Assembly: GCA_030045935.1 (NCBI GenBank)
Contig: JASIEN010000639.1
Location: 1 to 14,709 of the forward strand
DNA from: Candidatus Sulfotelmatobacter sp.
GTDB lineage: Bacteria > Acidobacteriota > Terriglobia > Terriglobales > Acidobacteriaceae
Length of the DNA stretch: 14,709 bases
Reading direction: 5' to 3'
A program made the translations under genes and the position numbers. How positions within the stretch are numbered: position 1 is the stretch's first letter; each line of letters starts with the position of its first letter. Below the pieces are notes generated by a model that saw only the letters and a program-made list of their open reading frames with translations, had not been told where the DNA came from and made no database searches. Below are positions 1 through 7,478 of the stretch, in pieces.

Positions 1-1
1 C

Positions 2-1105
2 CCAGAAACGGCAAACGGCTGCCCAAGCGGCAGCAACCAAGGTAATGGCTGGTGCGAGACTGTGCTCTTCAGCTTTTGTCCCGAGTGTGTAGAGGGAAGC
101 AATCCCAGCTACTCCTATGTAACCTTCGACACCTCGGGAAACCTTTACGGCACTACGCTCAATGGCGGCATATATGATGACGGCGTGGCCTTCGAGCTCA
201 GCCCTGAACCCCTAGGCGGCTGCCCAAGCGGCACCAATCCCGGCAATGGCTGGTGTGAGACCGTACTCTACAACTTCGGAGGACCCGTACCCGATGGTGC
301 CACATCGCCTTTCAGCGGTCTCATCTGGGATTCCTCGGGAAATCTCTACGGCACTGCTCTCGGTGGCGCCCACAACTTCGGGTCAGTGTACGAGTTGTCT
401 CCCAATGGGAGCGACGGCTGGACTGAACAGGTGATTTACTCCTCCAAGTGCATTCGGTTTAGCGCTGGATTGGCAGTCGATGCCTCGGGAAGTCTTTACG
501 GGGTAGACTGCAAACGGAAGGGACACGTCTTCAAACTGTCCCTTGTCAATGGAGTCTGGACCCCAACGGTGATTCACGCCTTCACGGGCTGGCCTAAGGA
601 TGGGGCCGATCCTTACTCCGCGCCGACCCTCGACAGCGCCGGCAATCTTTATGGAACGACCGTTCACGGCGGAAGGAAACACAAGGGAACCGTCTGGAAG
701 CTGACGCCTATGACTACAGGAAAGGATGCTGGAACCTACAAGGAAGAGATCCTCCACTCCTTTACTTCTGAGAAAACCGGCGATTATCCCTGGGCAGGAG
801 TGACCGTAGACTCTGCGGGCAGCATTTACGGTACGACACCGAATAACCCCGGTGGCTGCGAAAATTGCGGAAAATATGGAGCCTATGGAGCCGTGTTCGA
901 GATTGCAGTAAGCGGCACCACGCACAAATACAAACTCCTGTGGAACTTCAATGGCCCGGACGGGCAAGGTACGTTATCTAATCCAATTTTGGACAGCTCG
1001 GGTAACCTCTATGGAGTGACCCCCTGGGGTGGGGCTGAGTATAGCGGCACAGTCTATGAAGTGAGCCCGATAACCACAACGAGCCAGGAACGAAAAGTCC
1101 AATAA
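2..1105 (+). CDS. GloVer tandem-repeat secreted protein, 5' truncated by the window
   Basis: The frame is open from base 2, and codons before the GTG at 62 already encode repeat-like sequence (GCPSG..GNGWCETVL), so the true start lies before the window. At least six repeats of the form (L/V)DSSGNLYGTT..GG...GTVYELSP are visible, with LYG or IYG cores near 150, 350, 500, 650, 830 and 1010. This is the GloVer repeat (TIGR03803) of secreted or surface choice-of-anchor proteins, probably a beta-propeller-like fold. Substrate and role are unknown. The first two repeat units share a Cys-containing linker about 67 codons apart. The reading frame ends in a non-repeat tail (ITTTSQERKVQ) with no visible sorting signal or membrane anchor. 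A further repeat follows out of frame at 1113-1193, so the present C-terminus is probably secondary. Family call is firm; function is not. Confidence 0.85.
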   Translation, partial: PETANGCPSGSNQGNGWCETVLFSFCPECVEGSNPSYSYVTFDTSGNLYGTTLNGGIYDDGVAFELSPEPLGGCPSGTNPGNGWCETVLYNFGGPVPDGATSPFSGLIWDSSGNLYGTALGGAHNFGSVYELSPNGSDGWTEQVIYSSKCIRFSAGLAVDASGSLYGVDCKRKGHVFKLSLVNGVWTPTVIHAFTGWPKDGADPYSAPTLDSAGNLYGTTVHGGRKHKGTVWKLTPMTTGKDAGTYKEEILHSFTSEKTGDYPWAGVTVDSAGSIYGTTPNNPGGCENCGKYGAYGAVFEIAVSGTTHKYKLLWNFNGPDGQGTLSNPILDSSGNLYGVTPWGGAEYSGTVYEVSPITTTSQERKVQ

Positions 1106-1112
1106 AGAGTGA

Positions 1113-1193
1113 CTGGGCAGTTCGGGTGACCCCTACGGAACGATCTCCGGCCGAGGCGATGCGCCTGGCAACGTCTTTGAAGTGAAACCGTGA
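1113..1193 (+). pseudogene. Out-of-frame remnant of a terminal GloVer repeat
   Basis: After the TAA at 1103-1105 the +1 frame reads LGSSGDPYGTISGRGDAPGN followed by VFEVKP and TGA at 1191-1193. This matches the LDSSGNLYG...GTVYEVSP unit at about 990-1068. Ending at ...EVKP-stop is how a terminal GloVer unit would be expected to end, so this is probably the original C-terminus. The linker between units is about half the usual length here, which suggests a small deletion that also shifted the frame, rather than a single-base error. Confidence 0.7.
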
Positions 1194-1290
1194 GTGCCGG
1201 ATAGACGCAACAAGCGCCCTCGGGCACACCCTGTATTGCCCCCTCCCGGTGGCACGCGCAGCTTTCTGAATAAGCGGGCACAGAGAAGCC

Positions 1291-2028
1291 TCAACGTTCG
1301 GAGACATCCCGTTCCTCCTCGATGGCCAACGGAGCGGCCAGGTCAATCAGAGCAACCAGACCCACTACACCAATGGGCATCCAAAGCCCGGCCACTCCCC
1401 AGCGCGATCGGCTCACAGTGCCAATAACGGCGCCCATTGCGTAAGCGACCCAAACGCTCAGAATGAAAGCTGAATCGGCGAGGGTCTTATTTCGCAAGTC
1501 CCTCGCGGACGGCGATCCACGGATCAGGTCATAGGTAAGAAACGACACCTGCGAAAGCAACTGCGCCAGCTTGTTGAGCATGCCGGTAACGAATGTGGTA
1601 TGCACGGTGAGAGAACCGACTCTGGTTAGAACCGCTGTTTGCACGCCCATTGCCGCGGCCAGGAACAACAGCGAGAGCCCGTTGTGACGCCAGCTGAAAA
1701 CTGCCGCTGCCAGCAAACACTCCTCCAAAACCAGGCCAATGACGGCAATGCTGCGTGCTCGACAACGCAAGCCTGCTTCGATCACAGCACGGGCAAAGAT
1801 TGAGCCGGCAACGAATGTCCCGATCAGCGCGGCGGCCTGGCTCGCTTCCACCCAGTCTGCTTCGGCAAGACCGTGTCCTAAATGCACTGTGTTGCCGGTC
1901 AAATGGGCGGTGAAGGCGTGTCCAAAACTGATATAGCCGATGATATCGACACAACCTGCTACAAATGATAGAGCGACCGCGACCGCGACCTTGATTCTCC
2001 TGAGCCGGGCATCGGAGGGATCGGCCAT
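1291..2028 (-). CDS. DUF1275 (YoaK-like) integral membrane protein
   Basis: A 245-residue protein of the DUF1275/PF06912 family. The N-terminal signature GCVDIIGYISFGHAFTAHLT, continuing GNTV (about residues 25-48), and the internal GVQTAVLTRVGSLTVHTTFV, continuing TGMLN (about 128-152), are characteristic. About six hydrophobic segments place it in the inner membrane, with charged, probably cytoplasmic ends (MADPSDARLRR and EEERDVSER). The family has no settled biochemical role; small-molecule transport has been proposed. It starts 38 bases downstream of the 3' end of the co-oriented tRNA-Val, with no terminator visible between, so it may be read from the tRNA promoter. No good Shine-Dalgarno sequence precedes the ATG. 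Confidence 0.88.
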   Translation of the reverse strand: MADPSDARLRRIKVAVAVALSFVAGCVDIIGYISFGHAFTAHLTGNTVHLGHGLAEADWVEASQAAALIGTFVAGSIFARAVIEAGLRCRARSIAVIGLVLEECLLAAAVFSWRHNGLSLLFLAAAMGVQTAVLTRVGSLTVHTTFVTGMLNKLAQLLSQVSFLTYDLIRGSPSARDLRNKTLADSAFILSVWVAYAMGAVIGTVSRSRWGVAGLWMPIGVVGLVALIDLAAPLAIEEERDVSER

Positions 2029-2066
2029 AGCGCTTGATGCACAGCGAGGCGCGGCGCGCTGAAAAA

Positions 2067-2144
2067 TGGTAGGCCCGAATGGATTCGAACCATCGACCTC
2101 TTCCGTGTCAAGGAAGCGCTCTAGACCAACTGAGCTACGGGCCT
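2067..2144 (-). tRNA. tRNA-Val (anticodon GAC)
   Basis: A complete cloverleaf folds on the minus strand. The acceptor stem AGGCCCG/CGGGCCT is perfect (2138-2144 with 2071-2077). The D arm is GCTC...GAGC, the anticodon stem CTTCC/GGAAG with loop TTGACAC, and the T arm GATGG-TTCGAAT-CCATT. Anticodon GAC reads GUC and GUU valine codons. The discriminator is A and the 3' CCA is encoded (2067-2069), so this tRNA does not need CCA addition for first maturation, although a CCA-adding enzyme is encoded at 7479-8825. The D loop is one or two bases longer than in many tRNAs, as in other Val(GAC) tRNAs. Confidence 0.97.
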
Positions 2145-2166
2145 ATAACGGGGACAACAGGACTTA

Positions 2167-2196
2167 ATTCTAACGGTCGATGGGCGTTTGCGGCAA
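2167..2196 (-). promoter_or_regulatory. Sigma70-type promoter for tRNA-Val
   Basis: On the minus strand, TTGCCG (2191-2196) and TAGAAT (2167-2172) are separated by 18 bases. They lie about 22 bases before the tRNA 5' end, which would give a short 5' leader for RNase P. The match to TTGACA/TATAAT is four of six and five of six. Confidence 0.5.
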
Positions 2197-2281
2197 TTGC
2201 GTATCCTCTCTTGCTGTTTAGCGACACTAACTTGGCGCTGGCTGTTGCAAACTTCCAGTTCTGGCGGCGACAATCGTATAG

Positions 2282-2707
2282 ATGAGCAAAGATCATGCTC
2301 AGGCGGCGGATCCTCGAGGCACACAACGCAGCCCGTTCGCGCCCGGTTGCATAGTTGTGGTGACGTTGGGAAATCCGCGCGACAAGTTTTGGGGCATGGT
2401 GCTGGCGCTGGCACCCGAAGGCCTGAGCATGAGCGGAATGGAGCTGGCCGGCTTCGAGGATTTTGTCCAGATGGTGAAAGACGGCGAGCAATTCAGTCCG
2501 GCCGTGGTTTTTTTCCCCATGCACCGCATCGAGCGCATCGAGCTCGATTTGCCCGACGGCGGTCTCCCTTCCCTGGCGCAACGCTTTTCGAGCAAAACAG
2601 GCCGGGATCCGGCAGAATTGCTTGGCTCACATGTGCCAGAACCCCAAGGCGGGTTCTCACTTGCGACTCGTGCGGGAAAACGTGCCACCAGCGGGGGCAG
2701 CGCATGA
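2282..2707 (+). CDS. Conserved-looking small protein of unknown function, coupled to pgsA
   Basis: A 141-residue soluble protein that I do not recognise as a named family. It has no signal peptide or membrane segment. A strand-rich core runs from about residue 21 (GCIVVVTLGNPRDKFWGMVL) through GLSMSGMELAGFEDFVQMVK to VVFFPMHRIERIELD near residue 90, followed by a Gly/Ser-rich, basic, probably disordered tail. The core order (strand, FWG-turn, curved strands, then an HRIERIEL strand) loosely recalls Sm/Hfq-like small barrels, but this is pattern inference only. Its TGA overlaps the pgsA ATG in ATGA at 2704-2707, so the two are probably translationally coupled. The ATG at 2282 has only a weak upstream ribosome site, so the start is moderately sure. 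Confidence 0.75.
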   Translation: MSKDHAQAADPRGTQRSPFAPGCIVVVTLGNPRDKFWGMVLALAPEGLSMSGMELAGFEDFVQMVKDGEQFSPAVVFFPMHRIERIELDLPDGGLPSLAQRFSSKTGRDPAELLGSHVPEPQGGFSLATRAGKRATSGGSA

Positions 2708-3324
2708 AGATTTCGCAAATCTTCACGGCGCCCAACCAGCTTACGCTGCTGCGGTTGATTTTTGTTCCTTTCATCGTTATCGAACTGGTCGACGGGCATT
2801 ATTTCTGGGCGCTGGTGCTGTTCGTGATTGCAGGCATCAGCGACGGGCTCGACGGGCTGCTGGCCCGCCGCTTGCATCAGCAGACCACCCTGGGGCAATA
2901 TCTCGATCCCATCGCGGACAAGCTCTTGTTGAGCACGATGTTTTTGGTGCTCTCCATTTTGCACAACGCGCGACCGGCGTTGGGAATTCCGTGGAAGTAT
3001 ACGGTCCTGGTTTTCAGCCGTGACATTTCAATTCTTGCTGCCAGCGCGGTTTTGTTCGCCATCGCCGGCTTGCGCAATTTTCGCCCCAGCATTTTCGGCA
3101 AAGCCAACACTTTTTCTCAGATCGCCGCCGTGTTTTTTGTGATGCTGCTGAGCGTGAAGCCGGTGCGCTGGATCTGGATCGCCCGCACGGTTTTTCTGCG
3201 AGCCACATTCGCCTTTACGATTATCTCCGCCGTGCATTACGTCTTTCTCGTACAGAACCGTTTGCGTGCCCATGCGCACGAGGGCGCCGTACCCCCTCCT
3301 GCCGGAGTGCGCAGCATTTCGTGA
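2704..3324 (+). CDS. pgsA: CDP-diacylglycerol-glycerol-3-phosphate 3-phosphatidyltransferase
   Basis: This 206-residue integral membrane enzyme makes phosphatidylglycerophosphate from CDP-diacylglycerol and glycerol-3-phosphate, the committed step to phosphatidylglycerol and cardiolipin. The CDP-alcohol phosphotransferase signature is complete: D47, D50-G51, A54-R55, G64, D68 and D72 in SDGLDGLLARR...GQYLDPIAD, giving the metal-binding aspartates. The N-terminus NQLTLLRLIFVPF is typical of PgsA and separates it from phosphatidylserine or choline enzymes. About five or six membrane segments follow. The frame stays open upstream to 2188, but the ATG at 2704 fits family length and overlaps the preceding stop, so it is chosen. 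The C-terminal 25 residues are polar. Confidence 0.93.
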   Translation: MKISQIFTAPNQLTLLRLIFVPFIVIELVDGHYFWALVLFVIAGISDGLDGLLARRLHQQTTLGQYLDPIADKLLLSTMFLVLSILHNARPALGIPWKYTVLVFSRDISILAASAVLFAIAGLRNFRPSIFGKANTFSQIAAVFFVMLLSVKPVRWIWIARTVFLRATFAFTIISAVHYVFLVQNRLRAHAHEGAVPPPAGVRSIS

Positions 3325-3347
3325 TCGAACCTGCGGAGAATTTTCTT

Positions 3348-3378
3348 GAAAACGGCATAGACGTGTTGACCCGTTTTC
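3348..3378. repeat. Inverted repeat beside the cysS -35 box
   Basis: GAAAACGG (3348-3355) and CCGTTTTC (3371-3378) are perfect 8-base complements with a 15-base loop. The right arm begins on the last base of the predicted -35 hexamer. It could be an operator or a weak end-of-pgsA hairpin; the downstream bases are not a clean T-run, so a terminator is less likely. Confidence 0.45.
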
Positions 3379-3395
3379 TCCTGTCCACCTAAAAT
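3366..3395 (+). promoter_or_regulatory. Sigma70-type promoter of cysS
   Basis: TTGACC (3366-3371) and TAAAAT (3390-3395) match the consensus at five of six positions each, with an 18-base spacer. The predicted transcript start near 3402 leaves a leader of about 27 bases before the cysS ATG. Confidence 0.65.
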
Positions 3396-3428
3396 TCAGG
3401 GTTCGTCTCTGCGCTCGCAAATTCTGAT

Positions 3429-4916
3429 ATGCCTTTACGCCTTTACAACACGATGTCGGCTCAGGTGGAAGAATTTCAGACTTTGCGCGACAAGGAAGTC
3501 CGCATGTACGCCTGCGGGCCGACGGTCTACGATTACGGCCACATCGGAAATTTCCGCACATTTATTGCCGTGGACATGCTGCAACGTTTTCTGCGGCAAT
3601 TGGGTTACCGCGTCCAATACGTGATGAATATCACTGACGTTGACGACAAAATTATCCGCAATGCCGCGCGCGACGGAGTGAGCGTTCAGCAATATACCGC
3701 GAAATACGAGAAAGCTTTTATCGAAGATGCGGCCATGATTGGCATCGAGCAGCCGCACCTGGTGCGCGCCACTGAGCACATTTCCCAGATGGCGGATTTC
3801 GTCGCCAAACTGCTGGCCAAAGGCATTGCGTATCGCACTGACGACGGGTCTTATTACTTTCGCATCGCGAAGTTTCCGGCCTACGGTAAGCTTTCTAAGA
3901 AAGATTTCAGCGGGATGCTCGACGGCGCGCGCGTGGATGTGGACGAATATGACAAGGACAGCGCCCGCGACTTCGCGCTGTGGAAGGCGCCGAAAGCGGG
4001 CGAGGCGTCGTGGCAGGAATCGATTGGGCCGGGACGGCCTGGCTGGCATCTCGAATGTTCGGTCATGTCGATGGAGGAACTCGGCGAAAGCTTCGACTTG
4101 CATGCCGGCGGTGAAGATCTGGTCTTTCCGCATCACGAAAACGAAATCGCACAATCCGAGTCGCTCACGGGAAAGACATTCGCGCGCTTCTGGTTTCACG
4201 TGCGCTTCCTGCTGGTCGAAGGCGAGAAGATGTCGAAGAGTCTGGGGAACTTTTACACTCTCCGCGATCTCGTATTAAAAGGATACAAGCCATCCTCAAT
4301 TCGCTATCTGCTCGCGTCAGTTCCGTATCGCAACCAGCTCAACTTTACATTCGACGGACTCAAGCAGGCCGCCGTTTCGGTGGAACGGTTGCGCAATTTT
4401 CGCCAGCGTTTGTCGGGGCAGAATTTTCCGTCCGGCTGCACTCCTGAGATGCGAATGCTGGCGAGCGAGACGATTACACACATGTGCGAGGCGCTGGAAG
4501 ACGATCTAAATACTGCTCAGGCGCAGGCCGCAATTTTTGAGATGGTGCGCCAAGCAAATTCTGCCCTTGATGCCGGCAAGGTAAAAAAAGAGGATGTCGC
4601 GCCACTGCTGGCGGCGCTTGAGAAGTTTGATCAAGTTTTCGCCGTTCTGGCGGATGATGACCGCCCTAAAATGAAAACTGTCTTCGACTGGGCGATGAGC
4701 GAAGGAAGAGAAAAGGACATCAGTTCGGAACTGCAGGAATTCGTACAGTCGGGCCAAATGACGGATGCTGAGATACAGCGCAGGATCGACAGGATACAAG
4801 AATTGCGTAAGGCCCGAGACTTTAAGGCGTCAGACGCTCTCCGGGCCGAGACAATCACAGCAGCAAACATCACTATCGAGAATACGAAGGACGGAATCAG
4901 CTGGCGAAGGAAGTGA
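3429..4916 (+). CDS. cysS: Cysteine-tRNA ligase
   Basis: A 495-residue class I aminoacyl-tRNA synthetase that charges tRNA-Cys. The N-terminus MPLRLYNT is typical and fixes the start. The HIGH motif appears as HIGN at residues 38-41 and KMSKS at 267-271. The four zinc ligands that select cysteine are present as C29, C210, H235 and E239, in the same spacing as the E. coli enzyme. A helical DALR-like region and the usual C-terminal anticodon-side tail (RKARDFKASDALRAE...ISWRR) complete the protein. It is about 30 residues longer than the E. coli enzyme, mainly in the C-terminal half. It has its own promoter and is followed 43 bases later by the FmdE-type gene. Confidence 0.97.
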   Translation: MPLRLYNTMSAQVEEFQTLRDKEVRMYACGPTVYDYGHIGNFRTFIAVDMLQRFLRQLGYRVQYVMNITDVDDKIIRNAARDGVSVQQYTAKYEKAFIEDAAMIGIEQPHLVRATEHISQMADFVAKLLAKGIAYRTDDGSYYFRIAKFPAYGKLSKKDFSGMLDGARVDVDEYDKDSARDFALWKAPKAGEASWQESIGPGRPGWHLECSVMSMEELGESFDLHAGGEDLVFPHHENEIAQSESLTGKTFARFWFHVRFLLVEGEKMSKSLGNFYTLRDLVLKGYKPSSIRYLLASVPYRNQLNFTFDGLKQAAVSVERLRNFRQRLSGQNFPSGCTPEMRMLASETITHMCEALEDDLNTAQAQAAIFEMVRQANSALDAGKVKKEDVAPLLAALEKFDQVFAVLADDDRPKMKTVFDWAMSEGREKDISSELQEFVQSGQMTDAEIQRRIDRIQELRKARDFKASDALRAETITAANITIENTKDGISWRRK

Positions 4917-4959
4917 CCCCGTTCGAATGTTAAGCTGAAAGCTAGGTACAGCCCTCTTA

Positions 4960-5541
4960 ATGAAGTCCCTCGACGAATATCTTCGTAATGCTGAGCAAGC
5001 GCATGGTCATCTATGCGCCGGTCAGGTGCTCGGCGTGCGCCTCGCCATGCTGGGATTGCAGAAACTTGGCATCGACGATCCGCAGGGCAAAGACCGCAAG
5101 CGGCTCGTGACCTTCGTCGAGATCGACCGCTGTGCCACGGATGCCGTCGCTGTGGTCACGGGCTGTCGTTTGGGCAAGCGCGCACTGAAATTTCGGGATT
5201 GGGGGAAAGTTGCGGCGACGTTTGTGGATGTGAACTCGGGCCGCGCGATCCGCATTGCGGCCAAAGAATCTTCCAAGGGGCTGGCGCGGCAGATGCACCC
5301 TGAGATTTCCGACAAGAATCAGCAGCAGATGCTCGCGTATCGTGAAATCGCCGACGACGACTTGTTCACTACGCAATGGGTAAAAGTCGACTTGCCGCCG
5401 GAAGAGTTCCCCGGATATAAGGGCGAGCGCGTCGTCTGTGATGAATGCGGAGAAGGGATCAGCTTCCGGCGCGAGGTTCGAATGAGCGGGCGAGTGCTGT
5501 GCCGCTCCTGTGTCGGCGAGCGCTATTATGAACCGATCTAG
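4960..5541 (+). CDS. FmdE-domain protein with C-terminal zinc-binding site
   Basis: A 193-residue cytoplasmic protein. Residues 10-150 match the FmdE family (PF02663, named from the formylmethanofuran dehydrogenase operon of methanogens): HGHLCAGQVLGVRLA at 15-29 with the His/Cys cluster, then EIDRCATDAV (C58), TGCRLGKR (C69) and DWGKVAATFVD. Residues 158-190 form a four-Cys site, C160-x2-C163-x17-C181-x2-C184 (CDECGEG...CRSC), resembling a DksA/TraR-type zinc finger or zinc ribbon. Bacterial stand-alone FmdE proteins have no established reaction; metal handling or a molybdenum-enzyme accessory role is suggested by the family name only. No methanofuran or molybdenum genes lie nearby. It follows cysS by 43 bases and may share its transcript. 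Family call is good, role unknown. Confidence 0.85.
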   Translation: MKSLDEYLRNAEQAHGHLCAGQVLGVRLAMLGLQKLGIDDPQGKDRKRLVTFVEIDRCATDAVAVVTGCRLGKRALKFRDWGKVAATFVDVNSGRAIRIAAKESSKGLARQMHPEISDKNQQQMLAYREIADDDLFTTQWVKVDLPPEEFPGYKGERVVCDECGEGISFRREVRMSGRVLCRSCVGERYYEPI

Positions 5542-5594
5542 AGTTGCAGTCTGGCATCGATTGGCCAGCTTCGTACGAGTACGTCTGCGGATTT

Positions 5595-7037
5595 CTAGGC
5601 TGCCTGTTCATACGCGTGGGCCACGCGCAGAATTGTTGCCTCATCAAAATGTCTGCCGAGAATCTGTAACCCAATCGGCAACTTGTCGCGAGTCTCGCCA
5701 CACGGAATAGAGATGCCCGGAATGCCAGCCAGATCTGCCGTAACGGTGTAAATGTCCGCCAGATACATCGCCAAAGGATCGTTCGACTTTTCTCCCAAGC
5801 GGAACGCCGGCGTCGGGCTGGTTGGTGTAATGATCGCATCTACTTTGCGAAACGCGTCTTCGAAGTCGCGTGCCAGCAGGCTGCGCACTTTCTGCGCTTT
5901 CAGATAGTAGGCGTCGTAGTAGCCCGCGCTGAGCGCATAAGTCCCCAGCATGATGCGGCGTTTCACCTCGGCTCCAAAACTTTCGTCGCGGCTGCGCCGA
6001 TACATCTCAGAAAGTGACCTTACTCCACGCGCGCGATAGCTGTACCGCACGCCGTCATAACGGGCGAGATTAGACGAGGCCTCAGCCGTTGCAATGATGT
6101 AATACGTAGGGATGGCGTACGGTGTATGCGGCAACGAAACCGGCACGACCTCGCAGCCAAGAGATTTCAGTTTGTCGATTGCCGATTCCACGGCGTGCCG
6201 CACTTCAGGGTCGAGTCCCTCGCCAAAATATTCTTTCGCTACACCAAGCTTTAGACCACGCGCGGATTTTTCCAGTTCAGCAACATAATTGGGAACGGGC
6301 AAATCGGCGGAGGTGGAATCCATTGCATCGCGGCCAGCAATGACCCCAAGAACTCTTGCTGCATCCTTTACAGTTTTCGTGATGGGACCAATGTGATCGA
6401 GCGATGATGCGAACGCAATCAACCCGTAACGTGAGACACGGCCGTAAGTGGGCATCAATCCGACGACGCCGCAGAAAGATGCCGGTTGGCGAATGGAGCC
6501 ACCCGTGTCAGAGCCTAATGCTGCGACTGCCATGTCTGCCGAAACTGCCGCCGCTGAGCCTCCCGAAGATCCTCCCGGGACACGATCGAGAGCGCGCGGA
6601 TTGCGCACTGGCCGAAATGCCGAGTTTTCATTCGACGAGCCCATGGCGAACTCGTCGCAATTCGTTTTGCCCAGCACCACGGCCCCCGCGGCCTCTATGC
6701 GGGCGACCGCTGTGCAGTCAAAGGGTGGAATGTAGTGTTCGAGAGATTTCGACGCCGCCGTAGTCCGCACGCCACGCGTGGACATTACATCTTTGATTGC
6801 GACTGGAACGCCAGCCAGAGGAGGCAGCGGCTTGCCTTCGGCGGCCATCCGGTCGATGCGGTCTGCGGCTTCCAGGGCTCGCTCGCGGCAAACGGTCAGA
6901 AACGCTCCGATCGCTTCGTCTTCTTTTTCAATTTTTTCAATCCGCTCATAGTGGTCTTCCATGAGCGCGAGTGCGGTTGTTTTGCGCTCTTGGATGGCGC
7001 AGCGGACGGCATCGATGGTGAGAGGCGGCTGGATCAT
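5595..7037 (-). CDS. gatA: Aspartyl/glutamyl-tRNA(Asn/Gln) amidotransferase subunit A
   Basis: The 480-residue glutaminase subunit of GatCAB, which releases ammonia from glutamine to convert mischarged Glu-tRNA(Gln) or Asp-tRNA(Asn) into the amide form. The amidase-signature triad is visible: K82 (VPVAIKD), cis-Ser S157 (PGGSSGGS) and nucleophile S181 (GSDTGGS). Each is offset by three from the well-studied staphylococcal enzyme. Length is normal. It lies 48 bases after gatC on the same strand. gatB, the tRNA-dependent kinase/transferase subunit, is not in the window and must be elsewhere if the pathway is complete. Presence of GatCAB implies that this organism makes at least one of Gln-tRNA or Asn-tRNA by the indirect route. 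Confidence 0.97.
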   Translation of the reverse strand: MIQPPLTIDAVRCAIQERKTTALALMEDHYERIEKIEKEDEAIGAFLTVCRERALEAADRIDRMAAEGKPLPPLAGVPVAIKDVMSTRGVRTTAASKSLEHYIPPFDCTAVARIEAAGAVVLGKTNCDEFAMGSSNENSAFRPVRNPRALDRVPGGSSGGSAAAVSADMAVAALGSDTGGSIRQPASFCGVVGLMPTYGRVSRYGLIAFASSLDHIGPITKTVKDAARVLGVIAGRDAMDSTSADLPVPNYVAELEKSARGLKLGVAKEYFGEGLDPEVRHAVESAIDKLKSLGCEVVPVSLPHTPYAIPTYYIIATAEASSNLARYDGVRYSYRARGVRSLSEMYRRSRDESFGAEVKRRIMLGTYALSAGYYDAYYLKAQKVRSLLARDFEDAFRKVDAIITPTSPTPAFRLGEKSNDPLAMYLADIYTVTADLAGIPGISIPCGETRDKLPIGLQILGRHFDEATILRVAHAYEQAA

Positions 7038-7085
7038 CGATTAATTCGGCCCTCAAACTCAGGAGCTTCGCGACCGTAGCAGGGC

Positions 7086-7424
7086 CTATCTTTCTATCAC
7101 TTTGGGTACACGGAAGAATGTTCCATCGGCATCAGGTGCGTTCTCGAGCGCTTCTTCTTGTGACAAGGATTTCCGCAGCCCCTCGACCACGTCGTCGCGG
7201 GTTGCGTATAAGAATCTTTCGCTTCCTTGCCGCGATTCATCGACGCCGAAGCGTTCGGGAATTTGCGCCATCGGCTCAACATTTGTTGTATCGAGTGCAT
7301 TGAGCCTGTCCACGTATTCGAGAATCGAATTCAAATCGCGCACCATGCCTGCGCGCTCCTCGGGCGTAAGTTCAAGGTTTGCGAGGTCGGCGACGTAGAC
7401 GACGTCTTTTTCGGTGACTTTCAT
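7086..7424 (-). CDS. gatC: Aspartyl/glutamyl-tRNA(Asn/Gln) amidotransferase subunit C
   Basis: A 112-residue small subunit that wraps around GatA and links it to GatB. Family features are VVYVADLANLELTPEE near the N-terminus, the helix ILEYVDRLNALDTTNVEPM, the Arg/Asp-rich middle (ATRDDVVEGL), and the conserved C-terminal NAPDADGTFFRVPKVIE. It is slightly longer than the usual 95 or so residues because of an inserted middle segment around GVDESRQGSERFLYA. It sits between cca (54 bases upstream) and gatA (48 bases downstream), so the three probably form one transcript. Start ATG is supported by the conserved N-terminal helix beginning straight after it. Confidence 0.95.
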   Translation of the reverse strand: MKVTEKDVVYVADLANLELTPEERAGMVRDLNSILEYVDRLNALDTTNVEPMAQIPERFGVDESRQGSERFLYATRDDVVEGLRKSLSQEEALENAPDADGTFFRVPKVIER

Positions 7425-7478
7425 GTCTCCAGTCAGGCCACGATTCTAGCACTCGCCGCAGAAGTCATGGTCTCATGC

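Noticed and set aside
2029..2144. tRNA-Val as an integration site
   Set aside because: No integrase, no repeated tRNA 3' fragment and no phage-like genes occur in the window.
2188..2703. 5' extension of the pgsA frame to 2188
   Set aside because: The extra 172 residues are basic and low in structure, overlap the 2282 gene in another frame, and are not part of any PgsA protein.
2299..2964. Minus-strand 221-codon frame opposite the unknown protein and pgsA
   Set aside because: It is the shadow of two real plus-strand genes and shows no family pattern.
3435..4199. Minus-strand 254-codon frame opposite cysS
   Set aside because: It is antisense to the catalytic core of CysS, with no motif of its own.
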